Positions 16,279 through 24,626 of a DNA stretch of 64,000 nt are shown piece after piece. A program made the position numbers and the translations under genes. A model generated the notes under the pieces. That model saw only the letters and a program-made list of their open reading frames with translations, was not told where the DNA came from and ran no database searches. The stretch comes from Streptomyces candidus (GTDB taxonomy: Bacteria > Actinomycetota > Actinomycetes > Streptomycetales > Streptomycetaceae). Positions within the stretch are counted from its first letter, which is position 1, and each line of letters starts with the position of its first letter. The DNA lies in the NCBI RefSeq assembly GCF_014207445.1, contig NZ_JACHEM010000015.1, forward strand, positions 1-64,000, given 5' to 3'.

Positions 16279-17070
16279 ATGCTCCGCGTACTCGCCGTCG
16301 ACGACGAAAAGCCCGCCCTGGAGGAACTCCTCTACTTCCTCCGCGCCGATCCCCGCGTCCACAGCGCCGAAGGAGCCACCGACGCCACCGAGGCCCTGCT
16401 CCGGATCAACCGGGCCCTCGACGCGGGCCCCGACGGCGACGACGCCATCGACGTCGTCTTCCTGGACATCCACATGGCCGGTCTCACCGGCCTCGATGTC
16501 GCCCGCCTCCTCGCCGGCTTCGCCCGGCCCCCGCTCATCGTCTTCGTCACCGCCCACGAGGGATTCGCCGTCCAGGCCTTCGACCTCAAGGCCGTCGACT
16601 ACGTCCTCAAGCCCGTCCGGCGCGAGCGTCTGGCCGAAGCGGTCCGCCGCGCGGCCGATGGCGCCGCGAGCAGCCGCGAGGTCCCGCCCGGCAGGGACCG
16701 CGGCAGCAGCGCGACGGCCCAGGACCAGATCCCCGTCGAACTCGGCGGCATCACCCGCTTCGTCCCCGTCGCCGACATCGCCTACGCGGAGGCCCACGGC
16801 GACTACGCCCGCCTCCACACGGTGCCGCCCGCCAACGCCGGCGCCGGTCACCTGGTCCGCATCCCGCTCTCCACCCTGGAGGAGCGCTGGTCCTCCCGCG
16901 GCTTCGTCCGCATCCACCGGCGTCACCTCGTCGCCCTCGACCGCATCGAGGAACTCCGCCTCGACGCGGGCACCACCACCGTCCGGGTCGCGGGCACCGA
17001 ACTCGTCGTGAGCCGCCGCCACGCCCGTGAACTGCGCGACCTGCTGATGCGCCAGGCCGGCAGGCGGTAG
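16279..17070 (+). CDS. LytTR-family response regulator
   Basis: A 263-residue DNA-binding regulator. The receiver domain (1-120) has the acidic pair in AVDDEKP, the phosphoacceptor Asp in VVFLDIHM (about residue 63), Thr in FVTAHE and Lys in VLKPVRR. The LytTR DNA-binding domain (about 160-260) shows the family pattern FVRIHRRHLVALDRIEEL. It should be phosphorylated by the LytS-type kinase encoded at 19788-20999; the transporter genes lie between them, all on the same strand. The likely target is that transporter (inference, as in the E. coli BtsSR-BtsT and YpdAB-YhjX systems). Confidence 0.9.
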   Translation: MLRVLAVDDEKPALEELLYFLRADPRVHSAEGATDATEALLRINRALDAGPDGDDAIDVVFLDIHMAGLTGLDVARLLAGFARPPLIVFVTAHEGFAVQAFDLKAVDYVLKPVRRERLAEAVRRAADGAASSREVPPGRDRGSSATAQDQIPVELGGITRFVPVADIAYAEAHGDYARLHTVPPANAGAGHLVRIPLSTLEERWSSRGFVRIHRRHLVALDRIEELRLDAGTTTVRVAGTELVVSRRHARELRDLLMRQAGRR

Positions 17071-17222
17071 GGGACGTGGACCGGGACGGCGGGCGCCCGA
17101 CCGTCCGGCGCGCCGGGACCGCCGTTCGCCGACGCACGTCCGCCGCAGGGCGACCGGCGACCGCCCCATCCCCGGCCGCACCCGGCACAGCCCTACCCTG
17201 ACCCTGAACCGGAGGGTGAGAC

Positions 17223-17510
17223 ATGGAGAAGGTGAGCCGGCTGACCGAAGTGGAAGCGCTGCTCGTGGAACTGCACGAACTGCGCGAACTCCCCGGAATT
17301 CGCCCCTCCGCCCCGCACGAGCTCGATGCGCTCCTCACCCGCGTCAGAAGTGCCGCCGCCCGGTGGGCCGACATCCTCTACGAGGTGCAGGAATCCGCGC
17401 GACTGTGCGCGACCCCCCGTACCGCCGCCGCCCTGGAAGTCGCGTTCCGGCGGGCCGAGGAGTCGTACGTGGAACTGGAGATCGCCCTCGGCGAAGCGAG
17501 CCGCACCTGA
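17223..17510 (+). CDS. Conserved small helical protein, unknown
   Basis: A 95-residue acidic, Leu/Glu/Arg-rich protein, predicted all-helical, without signal or membrane segment. GGAGGGTGA just before ATG 17223 makes it a solid gene. It lies inside the LytTR-DUF485-symporter-kinase block, so a role in that system is possible, but nothing in the sequence tells what it does. Confidence 0.75.
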   Translation: MEKVSRLTEVEALLVELHELRELPGIRPSAPHELDALLTRVRSAAARWADILYEVQESARLCATPRTAAALEVAFRRAEESYVELEIALGEASRT

Positions 17511-17625
17511 GCCCGTGAGCCCGGACCTACCCCGGACCGGCCCCGCTGCGTAGACTCCAGCCTCCGTACGGGGCCGGCACGAGAACCGCCCCACCGCCAG
17601 CGAACGACCCCCGGAGCGCACCCCC

Positions 17626-18033
17626 ATGCCCACCACCCCGCGCCCCCGCCGCGAGACCGTGACCGGCGTGCCCCGGGGAAGCCGCGCAAGCCAGGGGGCG
17701 CGCGGCTCCCGGACACCCGGACACGCCCCCGCCCGTTCCGAGATCAGCGAGCAGACGACCCTCGGCGCCACCTACGTCCGCTCGCTGATGCGCAGCCAGC
17801 TGCGCACCGCACTCCTCGGGCTCGGTGCGCTCGCCCCGCTGATCGGCACCCTGCCCCTGCTCTTCCTGCTGCCGCGCGTCCTCACCGGCGCCGCGCTGCC
17901 CGCCTCCGGGCCGTTCGTCTGGGCTGCGCTGGGCCTCGTCGCCTACCCGGTCATGTGGCTGATCGCCCGCTGGTACGTGCACCGGGCCGAACGCAACGAG
18001 CGCGACTTCCGCGGTCTCCTCGAAGGCCGCTGA
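17626..18033 (+). CDS. DUF485 family membrane protein
   Basis: A 135-residue protein with a long basic, unstructured N-terminus (1-45) and two transmembrane helices (about 63-85 and 98-116), followed by RWYVHRAERNERDF. This is the DUF485 companion protein regularly encoded just before actP/mctP-type sodium-solute symporters; it is thought to assist the transporter. It ends nine bases before the symporter start. GGAG at about 17612 serves ATG 17626. Confidence 0.85.
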   Translation: MPTTPRPRRETVTGVPRGSRASQGARGSRTPGHAPARSEISEQTTLGATYVRSLMRSQLRTALLGLGALAPLIGTLPLLFLLPRVLTGAALPASGPFVWAALGLVAYPVMWLIARWYVHRAERNERDFRGLLEGR

Positions 18034-18042
18034 CGAAACCCC

Positions 18043-19791
18043 ATGAACCACGCGTACTCCGTCGCGGCAGTCACCGTCGTCGTTCTCGTCACCCTGCTGA
18101 TCGGCGCGCTCGGTCTGCGCATCTCCCGCACCACCTCCGACTTCTACGTCGCCTCGCGCACCGTCGGCCCCCGCCTCAACGCCGCCGCCATCAGCGGGGA
18201 ATACCTCTCCGCCGCCTCCTTCCTCGGCGTCGCGGGACTGGTCCTCCTCCAGGGACCCGAGATGCTCTGGTACCCGGTCGGCTACACCGCCGGTTACCTC
18301 GTGCTGCTGCTCTTCGTCGCCGCCCCGCTGCGCCGCTCCGGCGCGTACACGCTCTCCGACTTCGCCGAGGCCCGGCTCGAATCGACCCAGGTCAGACGTC
18401 TCGCCAGCCTCTTCGTCGTGGGCATCGGCTGGCTGTACCTGCTGCCCCAGCTACAGGGCGCGGGGCTGACCCTGGAGATCCTGACCGGAGCGCCCGGCTG
18501 GCTCGGCGGGCTTGTGGTGGCCGTGGTCGTCACCGGGGCCGTCGCCGCCGGAGGCATGCGCAGCATCACCTTCGTCCAGGCCTTCCAGTACTGGCTCAAA
18601 CTGACCGCGCTGCTCGTCCCCGCCCTCTTCCTGCTCGCCGCCTGGTACGGGGACGACGCGCCCCGCGCCCGGTTCGACGCCCCGGCCACCTTCCGCGAGC
18701 ACACCTCCGTGCGGTTCCAGGAGACCGTGCGCATCGACCTCGACCAGCCGCTGACCGTCTCCGTGTCCGGCACCGTCGACGACCGGGCGTACGAGGGGGA
18801 CCACGACGTCGCGCTCGCCTCCGGGCCGCACCGGGTCACCGGCGGCACCGTCCTGCGCTTCCCGGCCGGCGCCGCAGTCCCGGAGAAGAGCACCGGGAAG
18901 GGGGACGGCCGGGCCGCGGGTTCCTCCACATGGGCCCATCCGCTCGCCGACAGCCGCGAGGAGCACCCGCTCTACGCCACCTACGGACTCATCCTCGCCA
19001 CCTTCCTCGGCACCATGGGACTCCCGCACGTCGCCGTCCGCTTCTACACCAGCCCGAACGGAAGGGCCGCCCGCCGCACCACCCTCGTCGTCCTGGCACT
19101 CATCGGCGCCTTCTACCTGCTGCCACCGGTCTACGGGGTGCTCGGCAGGATCTACGCGCCGGAACTCGTCCTCACCGGGGACGCGGACGCCGCCGTGCTC
19201 GTCCTCCCCGAACGCGTCCTGGGCGGCGTCCTGGGCGACCTGCTGGGGGCGCTGCTCGCGGGCGGGGCGTTCGCCGCGTTCCTGTCGACCGCGTCCGGAG
19301 TGACCATGGCGGTGGCCGGAGTGCTCACCCAGGACGTCCTCCCGGCGCGCGGCGTACGGCACTTCCGGCTGGCCACCGTGCTCGCGATCGCCGTTCCGCT
19401 CGCGGTGAGCACCGTCGTCGCCAACGTGCCGGTCGCGGACGCCGTCGGGCTCGCCTTCGCGGTGTCCGCGTCGTCTTTCTGCCCGCTGCTGGTGCTGGGC
19501 ATCTGGTGGCGCGGACTCACCCCGCCCGGCGCGGTGGCGGGCCTGGTCGTCGGGGGAGGAGCCGCGCTGACGGCGGTCATGACGACCAGAGCGGGACTCT
19601 CCGTCTCAGGGTGGACGCACACACTGCTCGCCTGGCCCGCGGTGTGGTCCGTGCCGCTGGGCTTCCTGACGATGGTGGCCGTCTCCCTCGCCACCCGCGA
19701 CCGGATACCCGGGGGAACCGCCGCCATCCTGGCCCGCCTGCACCTTCCCGAGGAACTGACCGACACCCCCGAGGGAGCGGCCGACCAGTGA
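18043..19791 (+). CDS. Sodium/solute symporter (SSS family, acetate/monocarboxylate type)
   Basis: A 582-residue membrane transporter with about 13 helices. The start FYVASRTVGPRLNAAAISGE and SAASFLGVAG are SSS signatures close to the ActP/MctP acetate-monocarboxylate group. A hydrophilic extracytoplasmic insertion of about 95 residues (roughly 205-305) carries repeated beta-strand-like sequence and is typical for streptomycete members. It would import a small organic acid with sodium. It overlaps the downstream kinase by four bases (GTGA), so the two are translated together. The true substrate is not visible; acetate, pyruvate or propionate are candidates. Confidence 0.9.
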   Translation: MNHAYSVAAVTVVVLVTLLIGALGLRISRTTSDFYVASRTVGPRLNAAAISGEYLSAASFLGVAGLVLLQGPEMLWYPVGYTAGYLVLLLFVAAPLRRSGAYTLSDFAEARLESTQVRRLASLFVVGIGWLYLLPQLQGAGLTLEILTGAPGWLGGLVVAVVVTGAVAAGGMRSITFVQAFQYWLKLTALLVPALFLLAAWYGDDAPRARFDAPATFREHTSVRFQETVRIDLDQPLTVSVSGTVDDRAYEGDHDVALASGPHRVTGGTVLRFPAGAAVPEKSTGKGDGRAAGSSTWAHPLADSREEHPLYATYGLILATFLGTMGLPHVAVRFYTSPNGRAARRTTLVVLALIGAFYLLPPVYGVLGRIYAPELVLTGDADAAVLVLPERVLGGVLGDLLGALLAGGAFAAFLSTASGVTMAVAGVLTQDVLPARGVRHFRLATVLAIAVPLAVSTVVANVPVADAVGLAFAVSASSFCPLLVLGIWWRGLTPPGAVAGLVVGGGAALTAVMTTRAGLSVSGWTHTLLAWPAVWSVPLGFLTMVAVSLATRDRIPGGTAAILARLHLPEELTDTPEGAADQ

Positions 19792-20999
19792 CCGTCATAG
19801 AGATCGCCGCTCTCACCGCCGCCGGAACACTGCTCCTCGCCGCGGGCACCGCTCTCGGCCGCCTCACCGCGCGCGGCGGCGGGAAGAACCTCGACCTCGG
19901 CACTCCGGTCGAGCGCGCCACCTTCCTCACCCTGCACACCGCCTCCCTCGCCGCGCCCCCGCTGCGTGCCGGACTCACCGAGGACACCGCCCGCAAGGCC
20001 GCCCGCCGGCTGCGCTCCCTCCTCGGCACCGAGACCCTCTGCCTCACGAGCCGCACCGCCGTCCTCGCGTGGGACGGTCCCGGCGCGGACCACCACCAGG
20101 AGAAGGTGATGCTCAAGGTCGCCGAGATGCTCGACTCGGGGCGCAGCCAGAGCGTCCACACCGACTGCGACGACCCGGCATGTCCGCTGCGCTGGGCGGT
20201 CATCGCGCCGCTCACGGGTGAGGACGGCGTGCTCGGGGCCCTCGTCGCCTACGGCTCCCGCGAGTCGGCCGTCCTCGTCCGGGCGGCCACCGAGGTCGCC
20301 CGCTGGGTCTCCGTACAGCTGGAACTCGCCGAGCTGGACCGTTCCCGCACCCGTATCGTCGAGGCGGAGATCCGCGCCCTGCGCGCCCAGATCTCCCCGC
20401 ACTTCATCTTCAACTCACTGGCCGCCATCGCCTCGTTCGTCCGGACCGACCCCGAGCGGGCCCGAGAACTCCTGCTGGAATTCGCCGACTTCACCCGCTA
20501 CTCGTTCCGCAGACACGGCGACTTCACCCAGCTCGCCGACGAACTCCGCTGCATCGAGCAGTACTTGGCACTCGCCGGGGCGCGCTTCGGTGAGCGGCTC
20601 AAGGTGACGCTCCAGATCGCCCCCGAGGTGCTGCCCGTCTCCCTGCCCTTCCTGGTACTGCAACCCCTCGTGGAGAACGCCGTCAAGCACGGCCTGGAGG
20701 ACTCCCGCGAGGACTGCCGGATCACCCTCGCCGCCCAGGACGCCGGCGCCGAGGCGATCGTCACCATCGAGGACGACGGCGTCGGCATGGAACCCGACAG
20801 GCTGCGCCGCATTCTCGCCGGACAGGAACCCGCCACCGCCGGCATCGGCCTGTCCAACGTCGACGAGCGGCTGCGCCAGGTGTACGGCGACGACTACGGC
20901 CTGGTCATCGAGACGGGCGTCGGCGCCGGAATGAAGATCACCGTCAGACTGCCCAAGTACCGCGCGGGCGTGCACAGTGCGCCCCGCCCGCGGAACTGA
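19788..20999 (+). CDS. LytS-type sensor histidine kinase
   Basis: A 403-residue kinase of the His_kinase (PF06580) class that partners LytTR regulators. It has one N-terminal membrane helix (3-24), a GAF-like sensory region (about 45-175) with CDDPACPLRW, the phosphoacceptor His205 in ISPHFIFNSL, the N box LVENAVKHGLED and G boxes EDDGVGM and GIGLSNVDERL. The single helix, rather than the many of LytS or BtsS, suggests that sensing may be through the GAF region or through the symporter itself. The start GTG overlaps the symporter stop. Confidence 0.92.
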   Translation: MTVIEIAALTAAGTLLLAAGTALGRLTARGGGKNLDLGTPVERATFLTLHTASLAAPPLRAGLTEDTARKAARRLRSLLGTETLCLTSRTAVLAWDGPGADHHQEKVMLKVAEMLDSGRSQSVHTDCDDPACPLRWAVIAPLTGEDGVLGALVAYGSRESAVLVRAATEVARWVSVQLELAELDRSRTRIVEAEIRALRAQISPHFIFNSLAAIASFVRTDPERARELLLEFADFTRYSFRRHGDFTQLADELRCIEQYLALAGARFGERLKVTLQIAPEVLPVSLPFLVLQPLVENAVKHGLEDSREDCRITLAAQDAGAEAIVTIEDDGVGMEPDRLRRILAGQEPATAGIGLSNVDERLRQVYGDDYGLVIETGVGAGMKITVRLPKYRAGVHSAPRPRN

Positions 21000-21042
21000 G
21001 GAACAGGCGTCCGGCCGGAACGGTCCGGGCGGGACGGCTCGG

Positions 21043-21570
21043 TCAGAACAGATGGACGGACAGGTGTCCCAGCGGCAGTCCCAGCTGCCACGCGGGAAGC
21101 CACACCTGCGTGCTCTCGTCCACCCGGACCAGTCCGTCGATGCCGTCCAGCAAATCCGGGTCCACCGCTTCCTCGCCCTCGACGCCCGTGCCGCCGAGGT
21201 CCGTCGCCAGCAGCTCCGTGGACGCCAGCCAGCGCCAGGAGGCCCGCGCCAGCTCCAGGTCGGGCCCCGCTTCGCCCCGGCGGGCAGCGAAGCGCTCCCG
21301 TACCCAGCGCTCCCACGGATGGCCGTACGCCGTCAGCGAGAGCCACTCGTCGAGCTGGGAGATCACACCCACCCCGGACAGTTCGTCCGTCGAGTCCGAC
21401 AGGTAGACGGTCAGCGCGAGGGCCTCCCGGCCCGCGCGGAACTCCAGCGTGCCGGGCGGGATCAACTGCCCGGTGCGCAGCAGCTCGTCGGCGATGTACT
21501 CGGCATACAGCCATGCCATGGGTACGGCAAGACTGCTTCCGCCGGTGCCATTGGCGCTCTCGGGCAGCAC
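21043..21570 (-). CDS. Conserved hypothetical acidic protein
   Basis: A 175-residue protein rich in Trp, Leu and acidic residues, with no signal peptide or membrane segment. Notable parts are MAWLYAEYIADELLRTGQ, VYLSDSTDELSGVGVISQ and PWERWVRERFAARRGE. I do not recognise a family. GTG 21570 has AAGGTGG a few bases upstream; ATG 21519 (MAWLY) is an alternative start. It lies downstream of the ECF sigma gene on the same strand, 219 bases away, and lacks the His/Cys motif of a zinc anti-sigma factor. Confidence 0.7.
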   Translation of the reverse strand: MLPESANGTGGSSLAVPMAWLYAEYIADELLRTGQLIPPGTLEFRAGREALALTVYLSDSTDELSGVGVISQLDEWLSLTAYGHPWERWVRERFAARRGEAGPDLELARASWRWLASTELLATDLGGTGVEGEEAVDPDLLDGIDGLVRVDESTQVWLPAWQLGLPLGHLSVHLF

Positions 21571-21789
21571 AGCATTCCACCTTCTCCGGTCGTGCTTCCG
21601 GTGTACGGGGCTCCGGACTCGGGCCCCCGGCGAAGAGCTTTCACGCTGCGAGGGGTTTGGCGGGGCATCTTTACCGAACTTGATGCCGCGCTTTCGAAAT
21701 CGTCGCGCCTTCGCCGTGGCGCGGGAGGAGGGGGTGTACGAGCGGTGCGGGTGTGACGCACGGGTTGACGCGCGCGGCGGCTCCGGGGC

Positions 21790-22353
21790 TCACGCGGCGC
21801 CGCGTCCGGTGCGCCTTACCGCGCCGTCCTCGTATCCCGGGAGTACACCGCGCAGTGCCCGGAGTGCGTAGTACGTACGGGACTTGACGGTTCCTTCCGG
21901 AATGCCCAGCTCGTTCGACGTCTCCGCCACCGAACGTCCCCGGAAGTACACCTGCACCAGAACCTCGCGGTGCTCGGTGCGCAGTGCCCGTACCGCCTCC
22001 CGCACGTCGAGTCCGGTGACCGAGCGCTCCGCGAGGTCCTCCGGCGCCGCCGAGTGGGCGAGCACCTCCGCGCCGACCTCGTTCGGCCGGGACCGGCGGG
22101 CACGGCGGGCGTCGATCGCGAGCCGTCGGGCGACCGTGAACAGCCAGGGCCGCATCGACTCGTGGTCGCCGTCCAGTGCCTCCGGATGCTGCCAGGCGCG
22201 AACCAGCGTCTCCTGTACGAGGTCCTCGGCGCGCTGCCGGTCGCCATGGGTGAGGCCGAGGAGGAAGCCGAAGAGCGCGGAGCCGTGCTCCTGCTGGAGA
22301 GCGGCCAGGGCGCGTTCGTCGGTGCGCGGGGCGAGGGACGTGGCGGTGGTCAC
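21790..22353 (-). CDS. ECF sigma factor (SigL/SigK-like)
   Basis: A 187-residue extracytoplasmic-function sigma factor. Region 2 (about 25-95) contains DLVQETLVRAWQHP and RPWLFTVARRLAIDARR; region 4 (about 115-170) contains EHREVLVQVYFRGRSVAETS and LGIPEGTVKSRTYYALRALR. It should recruit RNA polymerase to a small stress regulon. GTG 22353 is served by AAGGAG eight bases upstream. No zinc anti-sigma gene follows directly, which is unusual for this group; either the regulator is elsewhere or the unknown protein downstream does the job. Confidence 0.92.
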   Translation of the reverse strand: MTTATSLAPRTDERALAALQQEHGSALFGFLLGLTHGDRQRAEDLVQETLVRAWQHPEALDGDHESMRPWLFTVARRLAIDARRARRSRPNEVGAEVLAHSAAPEDLAERSVTGLDVREAVRALRTEHREVLVQVYFRGRSVAETSNELGIPEGTVKSRTYYALRALRGVLPGYEDGAVRRTGRGAA

Positions 22354-22779
22354 CGTGGACGCTCCTTCGGGCGGGAGGACGGGCGGGCGGGAGGGCGTGG
22401 GGCCGTACGCGGGTGCGGCGGTCGCGGGGTGCGGACGGCGGGCCCGGCCGGGCGGGTGACGACGATCACAGCCGGGCCGAGCTCAGGGGAGAAGATAACC
22501 GTCCGTTCCGGGCTCCGCTGGCGGGCGGTGTCCGCCGTGCGAACAGGCGGCCGGTGCGTGCGACGAACGGTCGAGCGGCGCGACGAGCGGCACGGTGAGC
22601 GGTCGGCCGTCGCGGGCACCGCGCGTGGGCCGGTTGCGTCCTTACGGGGGAGCTGTTCGGGCTAGCTTGACTGGTAATCATATTAAATGTCCTTGACTTC
22701 TCCCTTGTTCCTGGATGGATTCTCCGTGCGTATATCCAGCGCATGTTCGAGACGCATCCACCTGAGGGAAGCCGGTCCG
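22354..22779. promoter_or_regulatory. Divergent promoter region (sigma factor / CapA gene)
   Basis: This 426-base gap holds no supported gene. An AT-rich patch (about 22670-22700) contains TTGACT at 22693-22698 and, 17 bases later, TGGATT at 22716-22721, a plausible -35/-10 pair for the CapA gene. Sequence 22440-22640 is rich in short CG repeats and should carry the promoter of the sigma gene, which I cannot place. Confidence 0.4.
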
Positions 22780-24003
22780 ATGACGAAGCGCACTGCGAAC
22801 CCGAGGCGGCACGGAGCAGGTCGGTACGGAGGGAGCCGGTACGGGGTGGCCGCCGCGGCCGCACTGCTGATCACCGCCGCGACCGCCTGTACCGCCGGAC
22901 CGGACGACGCCACCCGCGCGGCCGCCCCGAAGCCCGCCGGCTCCGCCGTCCCGAAGGCCGGCGCCCCCGAGACCCCCCGGCGCGGGTTCTCCCTCGTCGC
23001 CTCCGGCGACGTCCTCCCGCACGACTCGATCATCCGTCAGGCCCGTGCCGACGCGGGCGATGACGGCTACGACTTCGGGCCGATGCTCGCGGGCGCCAAG
23101 CCGGTGATCTCCCGGGCCGACCTGGCGATCTGTCACATGGAGACGGTGTACGGCGACGAGGACGGCCCCTACAGCGGCTACCCGGCGTTCGTCTCCCCGC
23201 CCCAGGTGGCCGCCGCCCTCAAGGCCACCGGCTACGACTCGTGTTCCACCGCCTCCAACCACACCCTCGACGCGGGCCGTGCCGGCATCCGCCGCACCCT
23301 CGACGCCTTCGACCGGGCCGGCCTCGCCCACGCGGGCTCCGCCCGCACCGCCCGGGAGGCCGCCCGCCCCACCCTCCTGACGGCGGGCACCGCCAAGGTC
23401 GCCCAGCTCGCGTACACCTACGGCACGAACGGCTACCCGCTGCCCGACGGGCAGCCCTGGGCGGTCAACCTCATCGACAGGGACACGATCATCGCGGACG
23501 CCCGCGCCGCCCGCAGGGCCGGAGCCGACGTGGTCGTCGTCTCCCTGCACTGGGGCACCGAGTGGCAGGAAGCCCCCGACGCCGACCAGCTCTCCCTCGG
23601 CCGCGCGCTCACCGCATCGTCCACCGGTGGACGCAAGGACGTCGATCTCATCCTGGGAACACATGCCCACGTTCCCCAGCCCTACGAGAAGGTGAACGGC
23701 ACCTACATCGTCTACGGGATGGGTGACCAGATCGCCGGCGCCATGGTCAACCACTCCGGTGCACCGGACGACCGGGGCAACATGAGTTCCATCGGCCGCT
23801 TCACCTTCGCGCCGCCCGCCGGCCCGGGCAAGGGCTGGGAGGTCGAGAAGGCGGAGTTCATTCCCCAGCTCTTCGACGTGGGTGCCAACCGCGTCATCAA
23901 CCTCGGGGCGCCGGACAGCGGCTACGAAGAGATCCGCGACCGGATCCGCCGGGTCGTCCTGAGCCGCGGCGCCTCCGCGTCCGGGCTCACCATGGGGCGC
24001 TGA
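22780..24003 (+). CDS. CapA-like metallophosphatase-fold lipoprotein
   Basis: A 407-residue exported protein of the PGA_cap/CapA family. It has a lipoprotein-type signal (hydrophobic run ending TAATACTAG, so the Cys would be lipidated), a Pro/Ala linker, then the domain with ASGDVLPHD, ICHMETVY, SNHTLDAG, VVVVSLHWGTEW and LGTHAHVPQ, matching the metal-binding His/Asp pattern of calcineurin-like CapA proteins. CapA takes part in poly-gamma-glutamate capsule formation in Bacillus; in Streptomyces, which lacks that capsule, the role is unknown. GAGGGA at 22764-22769 supports ATG 22780. Confidence 0.88.
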   Translation: MTKRTANPRRHGAGRYGGSRYGVAAAAALLITAATACTAGPDDATRAAAPKPAGSAVPKAGAPETPRRGFSLVASGDVLPHDSIIRQARADAGDDGYDFGPMLAGAKPVISRADLAICHMETVYGDEDGPYSGYPAFVSPPQVAAALKATGYDSCSTASNHTLDAGRAGIRRTLDAFDRAGLAHAGSARTAREAARPTLLTAGTAKVAQLAYTYGTNGYPLPDGQPWAVNLIDRDTIIADARAARRAGADVVVVSLHWGTEWQEAPDADQLSLGRALTASSTGGRKDVDLILGTHAHVPQPYEKVNGTYIVYGMGDQIAGAMVNHSGAPDDRGNMSSIGRFTFAPPAGPGKGWEVEKAEFIPQLFDVGANRVINLGAPDSGYEEIRDRIRRVVLSRGASASGLTMGR

Positions 24004-24009
24004 ACCGGT

Positions 24010-24034
24010 CCGGTCACGGTACGACCGTGACCGG
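24010..24034. terminator. Hairpin between convergent genes
   Basis: Perfect 10-bp stem (CCGGTCACGG with CCGTGACCGG) and a five-base loop lie at the junction of the CapA gene and the universal stress gene, overlapping the last codons of the latter. It may stop transcription of the CapA gene. Confidence 0.55.
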
Positions 24035-24484
24035 CCACCGCCCCGCCTTCACCAGCCGGACCGCCACCGAGCCCACGAACCTGTGTCCCGCCGACTCCGA
24101 GGCACCCACCACCACCGCGTCCGCCGTCAACTCGTCGGCGGCCGTGACGAGCCCGTTGTACGGGTCCCCGCGGAAGGTGTGGAACTCCCACCGCACGTCG
24201 AACATCCCCTTCACCCGCTCCGCCGCCCGCCGGATCTCCCCGATCAGGTCCTCGGCGATCTCGTCGGTGGCCCCCGCCACCGGGGCCCCGAGCGCCGCGC
24301 CCGCGGGGATCAGCGGCTGTACGTACACGAGGGCGAGCAACGCGTTCTGCCGACGGGCCAGCCCCGCCGCGTAGGAGGCCGCGCGCAGGGAGGAAGAGGA
24401 TCCGTCGATTCCGGCGACGATCACCTTGGGGCCGTCGGTACCGCGTTCGAAGGCGGGGCGCTGCTGTTCGGGCTGTTCGGTCAC
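24014..24484 (-). CDS. Universal stress protein (UspA family)
   Basis: A 156-residue UspA-fold protein. The N-terminal strand VIVAGIDGSSSSLRAASYA and the C-terminal ADAVVVGASES followed by FVGSVAVRLVKAGRWPVTVVP are the family's ATP-binding layout (G-x2-G-x9-G-S/T like). GTG 24484 is chosen because the domain begins about 17 residues later and TAGCCT (24492-24497) sits seven bases upstream as a leaderless -10. It is divergent from lysX. Role: stress survival, target unknown. Confidence 0.88.
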   Translation of the reverse strand: MTEQPEQQRPAFERGTDGPKVIVAGIDGSSSSLRAASYAAGLARRQNALLALVYVQPLIPAGAALGAPVAGATDEIAEDLIGEIRRAAERVKGMFDVRWEFHTFRGDPYNGLVTAADELTADAVVVGASESAGHRFVGSVAVRLVKAGRWPVTVVP

Positions 24485-24491
24485 AGAGCGG

Positions 24492-24497
24492 AGGCTA
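24492..24497 (-). promoter_or_regulatory. Possible -10 of the universal stress gene
   Basis: Read on the minus strand this is TAGCCT, seven bases before GTG 24484, which has no Shine-Dalgarno. Confidence 0.4.
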
Positions 24498-24613
24498 TCC
24501 CCTGGGAGACACGCCCGCCGAAACGCGTCGGGCGGCCGTCTCCCACCGCCCGCACCGCGGCTACACGCAGGTGAAGGGCCTGACCCCGGGAGGCGTGGGG
24601 GTGTGGCGCTCCC

Positions 24614-24619
24614 TAGAGT
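24614..24619 (+). promoter_or_regulatory. Possible -10 of lysX
   Basis: TAGAGT ends seven bases before ATG 24627. No purine-rich ribosome site precedes that ATG, so a leaderless transcript is likely. Confidence 0.45.
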
Positions 24620-24626
24620 TTCCTCC

